Shown here piece after piece: positions 8,701-17,003 of a stretch of 58,283 bases of DNA. Numbering within the stretch: the stretch's first letter is position 1; each line of letters opens with the position of its first letter. The notes beneath the pieces were generated by a model that worked only from the letters and a program-made list of their open reading frames with translations, had not been told where the DNA came from and did no database searches. The stretch comes from Gammaproteobacteria bacterium (GTDB lineage Bacteria > Pseudomonadota > Gammaproteobacteria > SZUA-229), in contig WFMW01000069.1 of NCBI GenBank assembly GCA_015488885.1, forward strand, positions 1 through 58,283. Direction: 5' to 3'. The translations under genes were made by a program, and so were the position numbers.

Positions 8701-10922
8701 TATTTACTCCCCGCTACTGGATTATAATTATTTTTAATCCATGATTTGTTATATTTTCTCGTTGAAAAATATTGCCTGTTTTTCTTTTTTGACCATAATG
8801 CGTCAGCATGTATGCCAGATTGTTTTTTTATTTTTTTCTGTTGCTGTTCAAGCTGTTGTTTAATTAAAATAGCATTTTCTAAACTGGCATTTTTATTTTC
8901 TACTGGTCGTTTCTGTGGTACTTTTTTACCTGTTCTGTTCTTACCCGTTAACTTTTTATAACGCTTTTCTACTTCTTTATCCTGCCGGGACTTTATTGCT
9001 CTGTCATAGCTTTCGGCCAGGGCAAAACGAGCTTTGATCTGATAATCCTCCAGTTGCTTACGTCGTTTATCAAGTTCAGTTGATGCCATTTGTTCTATGA
9101 CATGCCCCTGTTGTGCCATGATTTGATTTAATTTTTTCTGCACGGCAAGAATACGGGTACGAAATTGCTGAATGGGAATCCTGTATCCCTTATAGCTTTG
9201 TGTTGCCGCCTGTCTGGTACGGATAAAAGAGTAATAACGTAACTTGAGAATCTTTATAATGCCATCCAGTTTATGCAGGTGATTATAGGCATCCGTCAGG
9301 CGCTGATTAAAATCACTGCGTACTTCCCATAGTAAAATACCATCCAGTCTGTCAAGCCTGTTTTTAATCTCATCCGTTGATTTATCAGGATGTAAAGCGA
9401 GATAGTTTTTTATTTGTGTCAGTTTGTCCATCGCAATACGTTCGTTATCGGTTGCCAGATATTCGGGGCGTGGTGCGATTAACATATTCTGGATTTTTTT
9501 ATCAAGATTTTTACGCTGTTCCAGGCGCAACTTCATACGTGCATCGATTTTTCTGAATTTCTTTTCAACAACAGGTAACAAGGGTTGCTGATACAGCCTT
9601 CTTTTTTCAATTAACTCTTCATAGGCATTAAGGTCATCAAGCCATTTTGTAAGGTAATGACGTAAACTGGCAAGGTCCTTATAGTTTTTATAGCATTCCT
9701 GAAAATCACTGGATGCCATTAAATCAAGGGTATAACGGGTTTCTGGTGCGTCTTTTAAATGCCGCAGATTAACTACCCAGTTTTTATCTGCATCACCATG
9801 TTTATCCAGTAATGCGTGTAAGAAACTGCCTTCACGAATACTTTTAATAGATTCGCCAAGTCGTTGTATCTCACTGGCAAAGACATCGAGTGCCTGACCA
9901 TATAAATTTGCTGACTTGCCATAGGCTTTTAATTTCCCATAGGCATAAGGCACGGCCATCATGGCTTCCTGCACCGATGAATCGTATTCGCTACGTTGAT
10001 GCAGCAAGGTCCATGGTACCAGCGCTCTATCGAATCTTCCCTGCGATGCAGCCACCCATCCTGCACCAAGCAGGGCTTTATTTGAATATGGCCCCTGTAG
10101 CCTGACTCGCCTGAAATATTTTTCTGCCAGCACAGCTTTGCCCTGCTTGACGTAATGTTCGGCTAGTTTAAGATTGGCTTTATCCCTTAACGCCAGTAAT
10201 TCAGGATCACTGACATCCAGCTTTCCAAGTTCATCAAAAGTTTGTTCACCCTGGTTTAGCTTACCGGCCTGAATCTGGGCAATACCGAGGTTATACAGAT
10301 CAAACCCCTGAAACAGTTTTTCATGTTTTAACGATTGTAAAATTTTAATCGCTGGCTTATTTTTTCCTGTATTGATATAAGCAAGCGCTCGTAGGTAGGC
10401 GGCTTCCTTCTTAAGTGTTTGCGGTGGTTTTCTGCGTAACAGATCGAATGAGAACAATGTTTCATATCGAGATTTATGGACCTTATCGCTGATAAGATCC
10501 AGTGCATAGATAACTTTTTGAGGTTCACCTTTTTTAAAAAATAACTGCGCCAGTTTTAATGCCGCCCTGTTTCGTGTAGCCTGATCGACACCATCACCCA
10601 GCACGGCCTGTATCGCCTTGCCCGCACGCTGGTTCATACGATATTGCAAGGCAAGATCACCGACCAGAAATTCAGCCTGGCCAATATTAGAATGCAGTGG
10701 ATCAAGCTTTTTCTCGTCCACTTCACTGTATTGCTCAAGTTCATTATCCAGCTTACTTATCGCCTTAAAATAGTTATTCTGATAGGCGTCATAAAGCACC
10801 TCGCCAAAATACAGATCATGCACATCAACGTGATGTAATTCAATGGATGCTCTCGACGAAGTGGCTATTAGTAAACCACCCAGAAAAAAGAATAATCTGG
10901 CAAACTCAGGGAACCTGAACAT
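8700..10922 (-). CDS. Periplasmic TPR/coiled-coil protein of the Agl/Glt-like cluster
   Basis: 740 aa with an N-terminal signal peptide (LFFFLGGLLIATSSRA, about residues 10-26) and no lipobox Cys. Degenerate TPR units cover about residues 40-350 (for example FDLYNLGIAQIQAGKLNQGE). The second half is long charged coiled coil (about 430-650), and the last 90 residues are strongly basic. This layout occurs in the conserved TPR component encoded beside ExbBD-type motors in Glt/Nfs-like clusters, but I cannot assign a specific Glt letter. It is coupled to the gene on each side: a 1-nt overlap downstream and a 6-nt gap upstream. Confidence 0.7.
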   Translation of the reverse strand: MFRFPEFARLFFFLGGLLIATSSRASIELHHVDVHDLYFGEVLYDAYQNNYFKAISKLDNELEQYSEVDEKKLDPLHSNIGQAEFLVGDLALQYRMNQRAGKAIQAVLGDGVDQATRNRAALKLAQLFFKKGEPQKVIYALDLISDKVHKSRYETLFSFDLLRRKPPQTLKKEAAYLRALAYINTGKNKPAIKILQSLKHEKLFQGFDLYNLGIAQIQAGKLNQGEQTFDELGKLDVSDPELLALRDKANLKLAEHYVKQGKAVLAEKYFRRVRLQGPYSNKALLGAGWVAASQGRFDRALVPWTLLHQRSEYDSSVQEAMMAVPYAYGKLKAYGKSANLYGQALDVFASEIQRLGESIKSIREGSFLHALLDKHGDADKNWVVNLRHLKDAPETRYTLDLMASSDFQECYKNYKDLASLRHYLTKWLDDLNAYEELIEKRRLYQQPLLPVVEKKFRKIDARMKLRLEQRKNLDKKIQNMLIAPRPEYLATDNERIAMDKLTQIKNYLALHPDKSTDEIKNRLDRLDGILLWEVRSDFNQRLTDAYNHLHKLDGIIKILKLRYYSFIRTRQAATQSYKGYRIPIQQFRTRILAVQKKLNQIMAQQGHVIEQMASTELDKRRKQLEDYQIKARFALAESYDRAIKSRQDKEVEKRYKKLTGKNRTGKKVPQKRPVENKNASLENAILIKQQLEQQQKKIKKQSGIHADALWSKKKNRQYFSTRKYNKSWIKNNYNPVAGSK

Positions 10923-10928
10923 TGTTTA

Positions 10929-11450
10929 TTACCAGTCTTTAAAACGCATGTTTTGATCAGATGAACTTTTGCCACCAATCAGTACTTCAACAAATTTTGG
11001 GCCGACGGCTTTACTGACAACATATTTACCACTGCGCTGGTATTCATCACCGGATTCAGAGCGACCAATAAAATGCATTACCAGGTTATGGTCACCGGTT
11101 TTAATATTGCCGGTATAAATGCGCTGAACGCCCCCTGCACGTAATGCCTCCAGCTCCTTATAGGTATAAATATGCTGGTTTACGACTTTGCCATCCATAC
11201 TTACCTGCATGGAATCAAGCTGAAATTTTTTATTCCCTTTCAGAGCAACAAACACAGCCACCTCAGTATTTGATGGATAGAGCAGCTTTTCTTCCAGCTG
11301 AGATAGTTCTGTACTCAGATCGAGCACATCCTTCTTGATATCCTGCACCTGTTCATCCAGCCCTTTAATCTGTTTGTGACTGACTGGTATAGCCGCATTA
11401 ACCCCGGCCGCAGCTATAAAGCCGATAATAAAAATGACAATTTTAATCAT
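10929..11450 (-). CDS. Secreted coiled-coil protein, first gene of the Agl/Glt-like operon
   Basis: 173 aa. Signal peptide MIKIVIFIIGFIAAAGVNAA, then a heptad-like stretch at about 25-55 (IKGLDEQVQDIKKDVLDLST), then a beta-rich region with VFVALKGNKKFQLDSMQVSM, GNIKTGDHNLVMHFIGR and KFVEVLIGGKSS. The start follows AGGGTTGGGTT. The beta-rich part may be a PEGA- or Ig-like periplasmic domain, but I do not recognise it. As the promoter-proximal gene ahead of the TPR, motor and linker genes, it is likely a periplasmic part of the same complex. Confidence 0.65.
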   Translation of the reverse strand: MIKIVIFIIGFIAAAGVNAAIPVSHKQIKGLDEQVQDIKKDVLDLSTELSQLEEKLLYPSNTEVAVFVALKGNKKFQLDSMQVSMDGKVVNQHIYTYKELEALRAGGVQRIYTGNIKTGDHNLVMHFIGRSESGDEYQRSGKYVVSKAVGPKFVEVLIGGKSSSDQNMRFKDW

Positions 11451-11545
11451 AACCCAACCCTGTTTTGTTTATCCGCTGTTATATCAATCACTTATAGCGA
11501 TAACAAAGATACATCCGGTTTCAATATATTTTTTACATTTAGGTA

Positions 11546-11595
11546 GATAAATGCTTTCTATAAACATCGGTATGTTACCGAATGAGGCATTTATC
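11546..11595. promoter_or_regulatory. Nested inverted repeat in the divergent intergenic region
   Basis: The 415-bp gap 11451-11865 separates the minus-strand machine operon from the plus-strand HxlR gene and must hold promoters for both. It contains 9-bp arms GATAAATGC (11546-11554) and GCATTTATC (11587-11595). Inside them is a second inverted repeat, CGGTA-TGT-TACCG (11568-11580). This two-level symmetry suggests a regulator-binding site or a structured transcript. The HxlR-type regulator next door is the obvious candidate, but that is inference. No convincing -35/-10 pair was assigned. The rest of the gap is AT-rich without a visible ORF. Confidence 0.35.
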
Positions 11596-11865
11596 GAAAG
11601 GAATATTTACGTATTTACTATCATCGACAAAAAGCTGGTGATGATTCAAGACACAGTTCAATGTCTCCCTAACACTTCAATATCTGCTAAACAGCCTGAA
11701 TAACAGCCAGCCTTTTTATCTATTCTGCTAGTAAGTATATTCAAAGAATAGAAAATTACTAATTTAGCGGCTTATTTTTATCAAAAATTAACATAAAGAT
11801 ATCGGGTAATTGCAAAACACAACCTTTATCTTTATAGTTGAACTCGGATTTTTTATGGATAAGTT

Positions 11866-12411
11866 ATGGCAACCACTGAATTTACCTCATTAAACTGTTC
11901 GCTTGCAGATACCTTGCAACTGGTGGGTGATCGCTGGGCCATGCTTATTATTCGTGAAGCATTTTTCGGTACCCATCGTTTTGAAATATTTCAGAAAAAC
12001 CTGGGCATTGCCAGAAACATTCTCACTACTCGTTTACATACTCTGTGTGATAATGACATTCTGTTGCGTGTTCCCGTTAAAACTGGGGCCAGACGTCATG
12101 GCTATAAACTTAGTGACCGAGGATACGACCTGTTACCTGCTATCATCGCCTTGAATCAGTGGGGTGATCGGTGGCTACACGAAAGAACAGGCCCACCAAT
12201 AAGATACCTGGAACGGCGGAGCGATGAAGAAATTGATGATATTGTTATCTTATCCAGCTCTGGTTGCCAGCTTTCTGCCTGGGATCTTAAACTGGTTCCC
12301 GGCCCGGGGGCGACCGAACAAACCATAAAACGACTACAACAACTGGAACGCGACTGGAAAAAACAACGTGAAGATAAGCGAAAAAAAATTAGTCTGAAAA
12401 AGCGATTATAA
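11866..12411 (+). CDS. HxlR-family winged-helix transcriptional regulator
   Basis: 181 aa. The HxlR/DUF24 wHTH covers residues 8-100: SLADTLQLVGDRWAMLIIRE at the front, an RFEIFQKNLGIARNILTTRL recognition region, then the wing RRHGYKLSDRGYDLLP and LNQWGDRW. Residues 105-181 form an extra, poorly conserved domain ending in a very basic tail (KKQREDKRKKISLKKRL). Family members often sense electrophiles or redox state through an N-terminal Cys; one is present at position 11 (NCS). It is divergent from the machine operon and upstream of dgkA with a 78-bp gap. It may regulate either or itself; targets are unknown. Confidence 0.85.
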   Translation: MATTEFTSLNCSLADTLQLVGDRWAMLIIREAFFGTHRFEIFQKNLGIARNILTTRLHTLCDNDILLRVPVKTGARRHGYKLSDRGYDLLPAIIALNQWGDRWLHERTGPPIRYLERRSDEEIDDIVILSSSGCQLSAWDLKLVPGPGATEQTIKRLQQLERDWKKQREDKRKKISLKKRL

Positions 12412-12489
12412 ACAGTCCCCTCACCCCGTACTTTTGTGTACTTAACTGATTATGCACTTAGTTAGTTAAATTCAGGATTAATAAATATT

Positions 12490-12852
12490 ATGGCTAAAAC
12501 TGGCACAACCGGTATCACCCGTATTCTCCATGCTGCCGTCTATTCATGGCAGGGATTCAGGGCGGCGTATAAACATGAAGCAGCCTTTCGTCAGGAACTC
12601 TGGCTGGTGATTGTTGCTATTCCGGTTGCTTTATATGTCGGGAATGATATTGCTGAAAAATGTCTGCTCATTGCCAGCATGATTTTTATCCTGCTGGTCG
12701 AAATCATCAATTCTGCCATCGAAGCTGTCGTCGATCGAGTTGGTGATGAACATCACGAACTGTCTGGCCGCGCAAAAGATATGGGATCTGCTGCAGTTTT
12801 ACTGGCCTTTTTCATTACCGGGCTGATCTGGTTTGGATGCTTATTTTATTAA
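12490..12852 (+). CDS. dgkA: Diacylglycerol kinase (prokaryotic, integral membrane)
   Basis: 120 aa, normal length for DgkA. It phosphorylates diacylglycerol to phosphatidic acid, recycling lipid released by membrane-derived oligosaccharide or LPS modification. The family signature is clear: AYKHEAAFRQEL near the N-terminus, EIINSAIEAVVDR, then DEHHELSGRAKDMGSAAV, with three membrane helices. An upstream AGGA lies 12 nt before the ATG. It stands alone, between the HxlR gene and the convergent yceI-type gene. Confidence 0.95.
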   Translation: MAKTGTTGITRILHAAVYSWQGFRAAYKHEAAFRQELWLVIVAIPVALYVGNDIAEKCLLIASMIFILLVEIINSAIEAVVDRVGDEHHELSGRAKDMGSAAVLLAFFITGLIWFGCLFY

Positions 12853-12863
12853 AAATCAAACAC

Positions 12864-12902
12864 TTAATCAGGATGTTTATTTACATGAGACATCCTGATT
12901 AA
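12864..12902. terminator. Bidirectional hairpin between dgkA and the YceI gene
   Basis: A perfect 13-bp inverted repeat, TTAATCAGGATGT / ACATCCTGATTAA, with a 13-nt loop, lies between the two convergent genes. Its right arm overlaps the stop codon of the YceI gene. The position argues for a shared terminator. A short T-rich stretch follows only on the minus-strand side (GTTTGATTTTT). Confidence 0.6.
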
Positions 12903-13594
12903 AGCGGATCGATAAAATAGCGCTCAGCTTCAGCCTGTACGGTTAGATTGACTTTGTCATCCACCTCTGGCGACAGCGCATTTAAACCAAATTGTGCACG
13001 ACTGATGGTTGTCGTTGCCTTTATATGAATAATATTATGTAAAAAGGCGACATTTCGAGGTTCTGAAAAATCCACATAAAAAGCCACCGGACGGGTCACA
13101 CCATGCATGGTTAATTTACCTTTCAATACTACTCTGGTCGAACTGATCCACTCCACCTTATTACCAACAAAGGTAATTTCAGGGTGTAATTTAGCATCAA
13201 GTAACTGTTTACTCTTAAGTAGACTATCAGCAAAAACAGAATCACTTTCCAGGCTATTTACATCCAGAATAATCAATGTACTGGCTGTACCAGCCTTAGC
13301 ATCAGGTAAGGCAACGCCACCTTTGAAATGCTTAAATTCCGCATTCACCCTGCCCAGCGGCCCCTGAACAGAAAAAGCTGCTTTTGAACTTCCCGGCTTA
13401 ATCTGATATAGCCTGCCATGACCGGCGGCGGCCAGCAATGATGAGATAAAAGATTGATCTATTTTTGCATCCACAACCGATACATATAAATCGCTCACCT
13501 CACCACTCACCTCGCCCTTCGCCTGCACGGGTAATGCGAGAACCAGTAGTAGTGAAAACACCAAACCAACAAAAATATTAGAGACTCTATTCAT
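12899..13594 (-). CDS. YceI-family periplasmic protein
   Basis: 231 aa with signal peptide (NIFVGLVFSLLLVLALPVQA, cleavage near residue 25). The YceI lipocalin-like fold is indicated by SSKAAFSVQGPLGRVNAEFK, HPEITFVGNKVEWISS, KGKLTMHGVTRPVAFYVDF and ISRAQFGLNA. YceI proteins bind polyisoprenoid-type lipids or quinones in the periplasm. The usual KADKTTI-type start is replaced by a longer N-terminal region (about residues 27-65), as in a subset of the family. It is monocistronic, with an inverted repeat directly upstream of the ATG. Confidence 0.85.
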   Translation of the reverse strand: MNRVSNIFVGLVFSLLLVLALPVQAKGEVSGEVSDLYVSVVDAKIDQSFISSLLAAAGHGRLYQIKPGSSKAAFSVQGPLGRVNAEFKHFKGGVALPDAKAGTASTLIILDVNSLESDSVFADSLLKSKQLLDAKLHPEITFVGNKVEWISSTRVVLKGKLTMHGVTRPVAFYVDFSEPRNVAFLHNIIHIKATTTISRAQFGLNALSPEVDDKVNLTVQAEAERYFIDPL

Positions 13595-13595
13595 C

Positions 13596-13634
13596 GCTAT
13601 ATCCTAATATTAGATAATACTAATATAGTATAGC
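13596..13634. promoter_or_regulatory. Palindromic AT-rich region upstream of the YceI gene
   Basis: An imperfect inverted repeat begins GCTATA and ends TATAGC, with inner TAATATTAG and CTAATATA blocks. It abuts the YceI start codon. On the minus strand a weak sigma70-like pair, TTGATT-17-TAGTAT, overlaps it. It could be an operator or a leader hairpin; the evidence is symmetry and position only. Confidence 0.3.
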
Positions 13635-13706
13635 CTAAAAATCAACTTACAAGTGCTTTTTGCCTATTAAAGTTTTTTATCGTTTGGAAAACCAGATGCC
13701 TGAAGA

Positions 13707-14087
13707 TCAGTTTGTCTTCTCTTTTTCTGCCTGCTGCTCGGCAACATCTTTGCGCACCTGATCCATATCCAGCGCTTTGACCTTACCGATAATATCTTCC
13801 AGTGCGCTCTCTGGCAACATACCTGCCTGTGAGAATATAGCAATCTGTTCGCGAATAATCATTAAGGTTGGAATGGAACGTATCTGAAAACTGGCCGCCA
13901 GTTCCTGCTCATCCTCAGTATTTACCTTGGCAAAAACTACATCAGCATGTTTTTCAGAAACCTTCTCATACACAGGGGCAAAAGACTTGCAAGGACCACA
14001 CCAGGGGGCCCAGAAGTCAATAATGACAACATCGTTATTATCAATGGTTTCTTTAAAACTGTCTTTTGTTACCTGTATGGTTGCCAT
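13707..14087 (-). CDS. Thioredoxin-family protein with C-terminal extension
   Basis: 126 aa. A classical thioredoxin fold occupies residues 1-106, with the active site WAPWCGPC (Cys31/Cys34), the buried Asp region (VIIDFW) and the cis-Pro loop RSIPTLMII. A charged tail of about 20 residues (VRKDVAEQQAEKEKTN) is absent from standard TrxA. It should be a cytosolic dithiol reductant: no signal peptide is seen. It stands alone on the minus strand; the 112 bp between it and the YceI gene holds nothing else. Confidence 0.9.
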   Translation of the reverse strand: MATIQVTKDSFKETIDNNDVVIIDFWAPWCGPCKSFAPVYEKVSEKHADVVFAKVNTEDEQELAASFQIRSIPTLMIIREQIAIFSQAGMLPESALEDIIGKVKALDMDQVRKDVAEQQAEKEKTN

Positions 14088-14164
14088 ATCTACCTCATAA
14101 AATTAAACTTGAACAAGTTTACCTTATTTACTCGCCCTCAGCCAACAGGATATCTTCAGGAGAT

Positions 14165-14251
14165 TTAGTGAAAAAAATAATACAGTACCACAACAACAAC
14201 GGCAGCAATTAATAATTCACGGGTTATTTTGCAGGCTTTACATCGAGACAC
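14165..14251 (-). CDS. Possible 28-aa membrane microprotein with CxxC
   Basis: A short frame with GTG start (14249-14251) lies in the 393-bp gap between the thioredoxin gene and folD. The predicted product begins MSRCKACKITRELL and continues with a hydrophobic helix (IAAVVVVVLYYFF), ending in His. A Cys-x-x-Cys ahead of one membrane helix is a reasonable design for a microprotein, but chance cannot be excluded. An AAGAAG lies about 13 nt upstream. The rest of the gap (14252-14480) shows no gene. Confidence 0.25.
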   Translation of the reverse strand: MSRCKACKITRELLIAAVVVVVLYYFFH

Positions 14252-14480
14252 GGGAATAAACTGGCTTCTTATTTAATAAACATAGATATATTACCACATA
14301 GCCTTAAAAATCCGACTTCAAATTAAATCTGACTTAAATTGCCGTCTCCTTGCTTATCAAAACAGACAATAGCCGACATTTGCGCAAAGCACTTGTCGCT
14401 GTATAACACAACGTGCGAAAATTAACCGTTTTACTAATAGCACCGTTAACCCAAACACTTAAAAAAACACCTATATTATT

Positions 14481-15338
14481 ATGCCTGCAAAAATTATTGA
14501 TGGAAAAGCGATCGCTGCTCAACTGCGAGAACAAACCCGAAACAGTGTCGAACAACGCATTACACAGGGTAAACCTGCGCCCGGGCTGGCTGTTATTCTG
14601 GTTGGACTGGATCCTGCCTCACTGGTTTATGTGCGCAAAAAACGTGAAGCCTGCGAGGAAGTTGGTTTTATATCTCATTCCTATGACCTGGATACACACA
14701 CAGATGAAGTGATTTTGTTGGACCTTATCAACGACTTAAACAATGATAATAATATAGATGGCATACTGGTTCAACTACCCCTGCCAGCACATATTGATAG
14801 CACAAAAATACTCGAAGCGATTCACCCAGACAAAGATGTTGATGGTTTTCATCCCTACAATGTCGGACGCCTGATGCAACGTATCCCGTTGTTACGTCCA
14901 TGCACGCCTTATGGCATTATTCATCTACTGAATACCATTGGCGAAGTATATAAAGGCCGACATGCGGTTATTGTGGGGGCATCCAATATCGTTGGCCGCC
15001 CCATGGGGCTGGAATTATTGCTCGCTGGGGCCACGGTTACCACTACTCACCGTTTTAGCAAAGATTTGCAGATGTTTGTCGGCATGGCAGATATTCTGGT
15101 GGTAGCAGTTGGCAAAGCGAATTTTATTCCCGGTAAATGGGTAAAACCCGGTGCCACAGTGATTGATGTCGGTGTTAACCGGCTTGAAAATGGCAAACTT
15201 ACCGGTGATATTGAATTTGAAGAAGCAGCAAAACGCGCTGCCTGGATTACGCCGGTACCAGGTGGTGTCGGCCCGATGACGGTTGCCATGTTGCTGCAGA
15301 ATACCTTACTGGCAGCCCGGAAACATGATTCAGTTTAA
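14481..15338 (+). CDS. folD: Bifunctional methylenetetrahydrofolate dehydrogenase / methenyltetrahydrofolate cyclohydrolase
   Basis: 285 aa, normal FolD length. It interconverts 5,10-methylene-, 5,10-methenyl- and 10-formyl-tetrahydrofolate using NADP. Motifs: [17 protein letters not shown] (catalytic Lys and Tyr region), [38 protein letters not shown] and the nucleotide loop [18 protein letters not shown], ending [14 protein letters not shown]. It is monocistronic on the plus strand, convergent with the next gene. A solo copy of a dispersed repeat lies in the 49-bp gap after it. Confidence 0.97.
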   Translation: MPAKIIDGKAIAAQLREQTRNSVEQRITQGKPAPGLAVILVGLDPASLVYVRKKREACEEVGFISHSYDLDTHTDEVILLDLINDLNNDNNIDGILVQLPLPAHIDSTKILEAIHPDKDVDGFHPYNVGRLMQRIPLLRPCTPYGIIHLLNTIGEVYKGRHAVIVGASNIVGRPMGLELLLAGATVTTTHRFSKDLQMFVGMADILVVAVGKANFIPGKWVKPGATVIDVGVNRLENGKLTGDIEFEEAAKRAAWITPVPGGVGPMTVAMLLQNTLLAARKHDSV

Positions 15339-15347
15339 AGACCCAGA

Positions 15348-15372
15348 GCATTCCCATGAAATATTCGGGTTA
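15348..15372. repeat. Solo terminal repeat of the dispersed TTCCCATGAAATATTCGGG family
   Basis: This 25-bp sequence matches the terminal inverted repeat of the element at 29984-30254, with two or three differences. It lies alone between folD and the convergent hypothetical gene. No partner end is found nearby, so it is a relic or a solo insertion. Confidence 0.7.
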
Positions 15373-15387
15373 AAGATCCAGGATAGA

Positions 15388-15978
15388 TTAAAGGCCAAAC
15401 GGCGGTGTTTGCCATTCGCTGACTTTACCATCGCTGTCTAACATCACTGAACCAACACCAAGCCCCTTGTATTTATAATACCAGAGTATTTCCCGGTTGA
15501 ATTTGAATTTAGAAGCAGGTTCACCAAGTAACTGTCGTAGTTCAGCTTTTGATAAACCACGATGTAATTTCTCCCAGTTTTTTCGTATATGCCCTACTTC
15601 CTCAAATATCGTTTTTTTCTGTTTAGGTTGAACAACGATAAGAGGTGCTGATGGCGTGACAGCTAATTTTTTTACAGCTGTATTTTTTGCAGGATTATTT
15701 TTTGTATAGTTAACGGTTGTATTACCTGGCTTTGCTGGCAGACAGGCATTGAGTCTTTTTTCCAGTTGCTTGATATGTTTATTCATCACATCAATCTGCA
15801 TCTGTAGATGCGCAATCTGCTGATCGGTTTTTATTGCTAACCTGTTAACTACCGGATTATCCGCCCGTACTATATGCGATAACAGTAATAGCCAGAGCAC
15901 AATGGCGCAACCAACTATACTGTTCAGCCGTCGATAAAAAACTGTAGGTAAGTGAAATAGCTGAATCAATGGTATCAT
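15388..15978 (-). CDS. Exported or membrane-anchored protein with BamE/SmpA-like C-terminus
   Basis: 196 aa. The N-terminal hydrophobic helix (about residues 20-38, SIVGCAIVLWLLLLSHIVRA) is a signal or anchor. A short coiled coil follows (QQIAHLQMQIDVMNKHIKQL), then an Asn/Lys-rich linker. The C-terminal 60 residues (LSKAELRQLLGEPASKFKFN ... WYYKYKGLGVGSVMLDSDGKV) resemble the SmpA/OmlA (BamE) fold, which mediates protein contacts in the envelope. There is no lipobox. Identity is unknown beyond this. It is monocistronic; a 19-bp tandem duplication lies directly before the start codon. Confidence 0.6.
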   Translation of the reverse strand: MIPLIQLFHLPTVFYRRLNSIVGCAIVLWLLLLSHIVRADNPVVNRLAIKTDQQIAHLQMQIDVMNKHIKQLEKRLNACLPAKPGNTTVNYTKNNPAKNTAVKKLAVTPSAPLIVVQPKQKKTIFEEVGHIRKNWEKLHRGLSKAELRQLLGEPASKFKFNREILWYYKYKGLGVGSVMLDSDGKVSEWQTPPFGL

Positions 15979-15980
15979 TG

Positions 15981-16018
15981 CCTGTGGTAGTTTACCTATC
16001 CTGTGGTAGTTTACCTAT
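15981..16018. repeat. 19-bp tandem duplication
   Basis: CCTGTGGTAGTTTACCTAT is repeated twice without a gap, immediately upstream of the minus-strand start codon at 15978. It is one of several short duplications at gene boundaries in this window. The rest of the gap to rsmJ (16019-16234) shows no ORF. Confidence 0.9.
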
Positions 16019-16234
16019 AGAGTATAACAATAAAATTGTTCAATTTGAAAGCCTGAAGTCAAATACCATGAAGTAAGTCATTTTATCCTGCCTGACCGGC
16101 TATGTCCTGATAACATATGTCCTGTTAAAATTTTCTCGAAGTCATGTAAACTATATTCTTCATCGTATTGAGCGGACAAAACAATTACCAGCCAGACTAA
16201 TAACCCGACTTCACGCTGTATTGTCTGCGAAACG

Positions 16235-16972
16235 ATGCAGTACCAGTCTGAAGCCAGAAAACTGGCTCAGACCTTACATCTGCCTTTTCTGACACATAAA
16301 ACCCGTGAATATGACCTGCAATTATGTTACCTGGAAAATTATATTGAGTTGTTTTCCAGTGAACTGAATAGTGCCATTCATATTGATTTTTGTGCAGGCA
16401 AGCTGGCGCATCGTCATCAATACGGCGGGGGACGTGGACAGGCTATTGCCAGAGCGGCAGGGTTGAAACAGGGTAAATCACCGACAGTGCTGGATGCCAC
16501 GGCCGGACTAGCGGCAGACGCATTTATTCTGGCAACACTGGGCTGCCCGGTTACCATGCTGGAACGCTCGCCAATACTGACGACCTTAATTAACGATGCC
16601 ATTGACCGTGCGCAGCATGAAAAATCGCTGGGCAAAGTTTTCCAGCGTGGCTTCTGTGTGCACAATATTGATGCGTTTGACTATATGCAACAGCTGCCGG
16701 AAAAGAACCGGCCAGATGTGATTTATCTCGACCCCATGTATCCGGAAAGAAAAAAATCAGCACGGGTAAAAAAAGCCATGCAAATCCTGCAACAGTTACA
16801 CAGCAGCGACGATAATGCCGAAACTTTGCTGGCAACCAGTCTGCACAAGGCCAGGAAACGCGTTGTCGTCAAGCGCCCTGTTCACGCACCAGCTATTGCA
16901 AACAACAAACCATCAACCAGTATAAAAACTAAAAAAACACGCTTTGATATTTATGTTATTGAAAAACTGTAA
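16235..16972 (+). CDS. rsmJ: 16S rRNA (guanine1516-N2)-methyltransferase
   Basis: 245 aa, RsmJ/YhiQ family. It methylates N2 of G1516 in 16S rRNA using S-adenosylmethionine. Motifs: FCAGKLAHRHQYGGGRGQAI, SAM site VLDATAGLAADAFILATLGC, LERSPILTTLINDAI, and the catalytic IYLDPMYPERKKSARVKK. The C-terminus (RFDIYVIEKL) is also typical. The ATG (ACGATGCAG) has no clear Shine-Dalgarno sequence. It is monocistronic and convergent with yajQ. Confidence 0.95.
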   Translation: MQYQSEARKLAQTLHLPFLTHKTREYDLQLCYLENYIELFSSELNSAIHIDFCAGKLAHRHQYGGGRGQAIARAAGLKQGKSPTVLDATAGLAADAFILATLGCPVTMLERSPILTTLINDAIDRAQHEKSLGKVFQRGFCVHNIDAFDYMQQLPEKNRPDVIYLDPMYPERKKSARVKKAMQILQQLHSSDDNAETLLATSLHKARKRVVVKRPVHAPAIANNKPSTSIKTKKTRFDIYVIEKL

Positions 16973-17003
16973 CCCTGTGTCTGTACCGGTTAATACCAGG
17001 TGC

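Noticed and set aside
12410-12490. Palindrome GTACTTTTGTGTAC before dgkA as an operator
   Set aside because: Arms are only 4 bp; symmetry this short is expected by chance.
14334-14555. 73-codon minus-strand open frame overlapping the folD start
   Set aside because: No homology-like features, no ribosome binding site, and it overlaps the folD 5' end.
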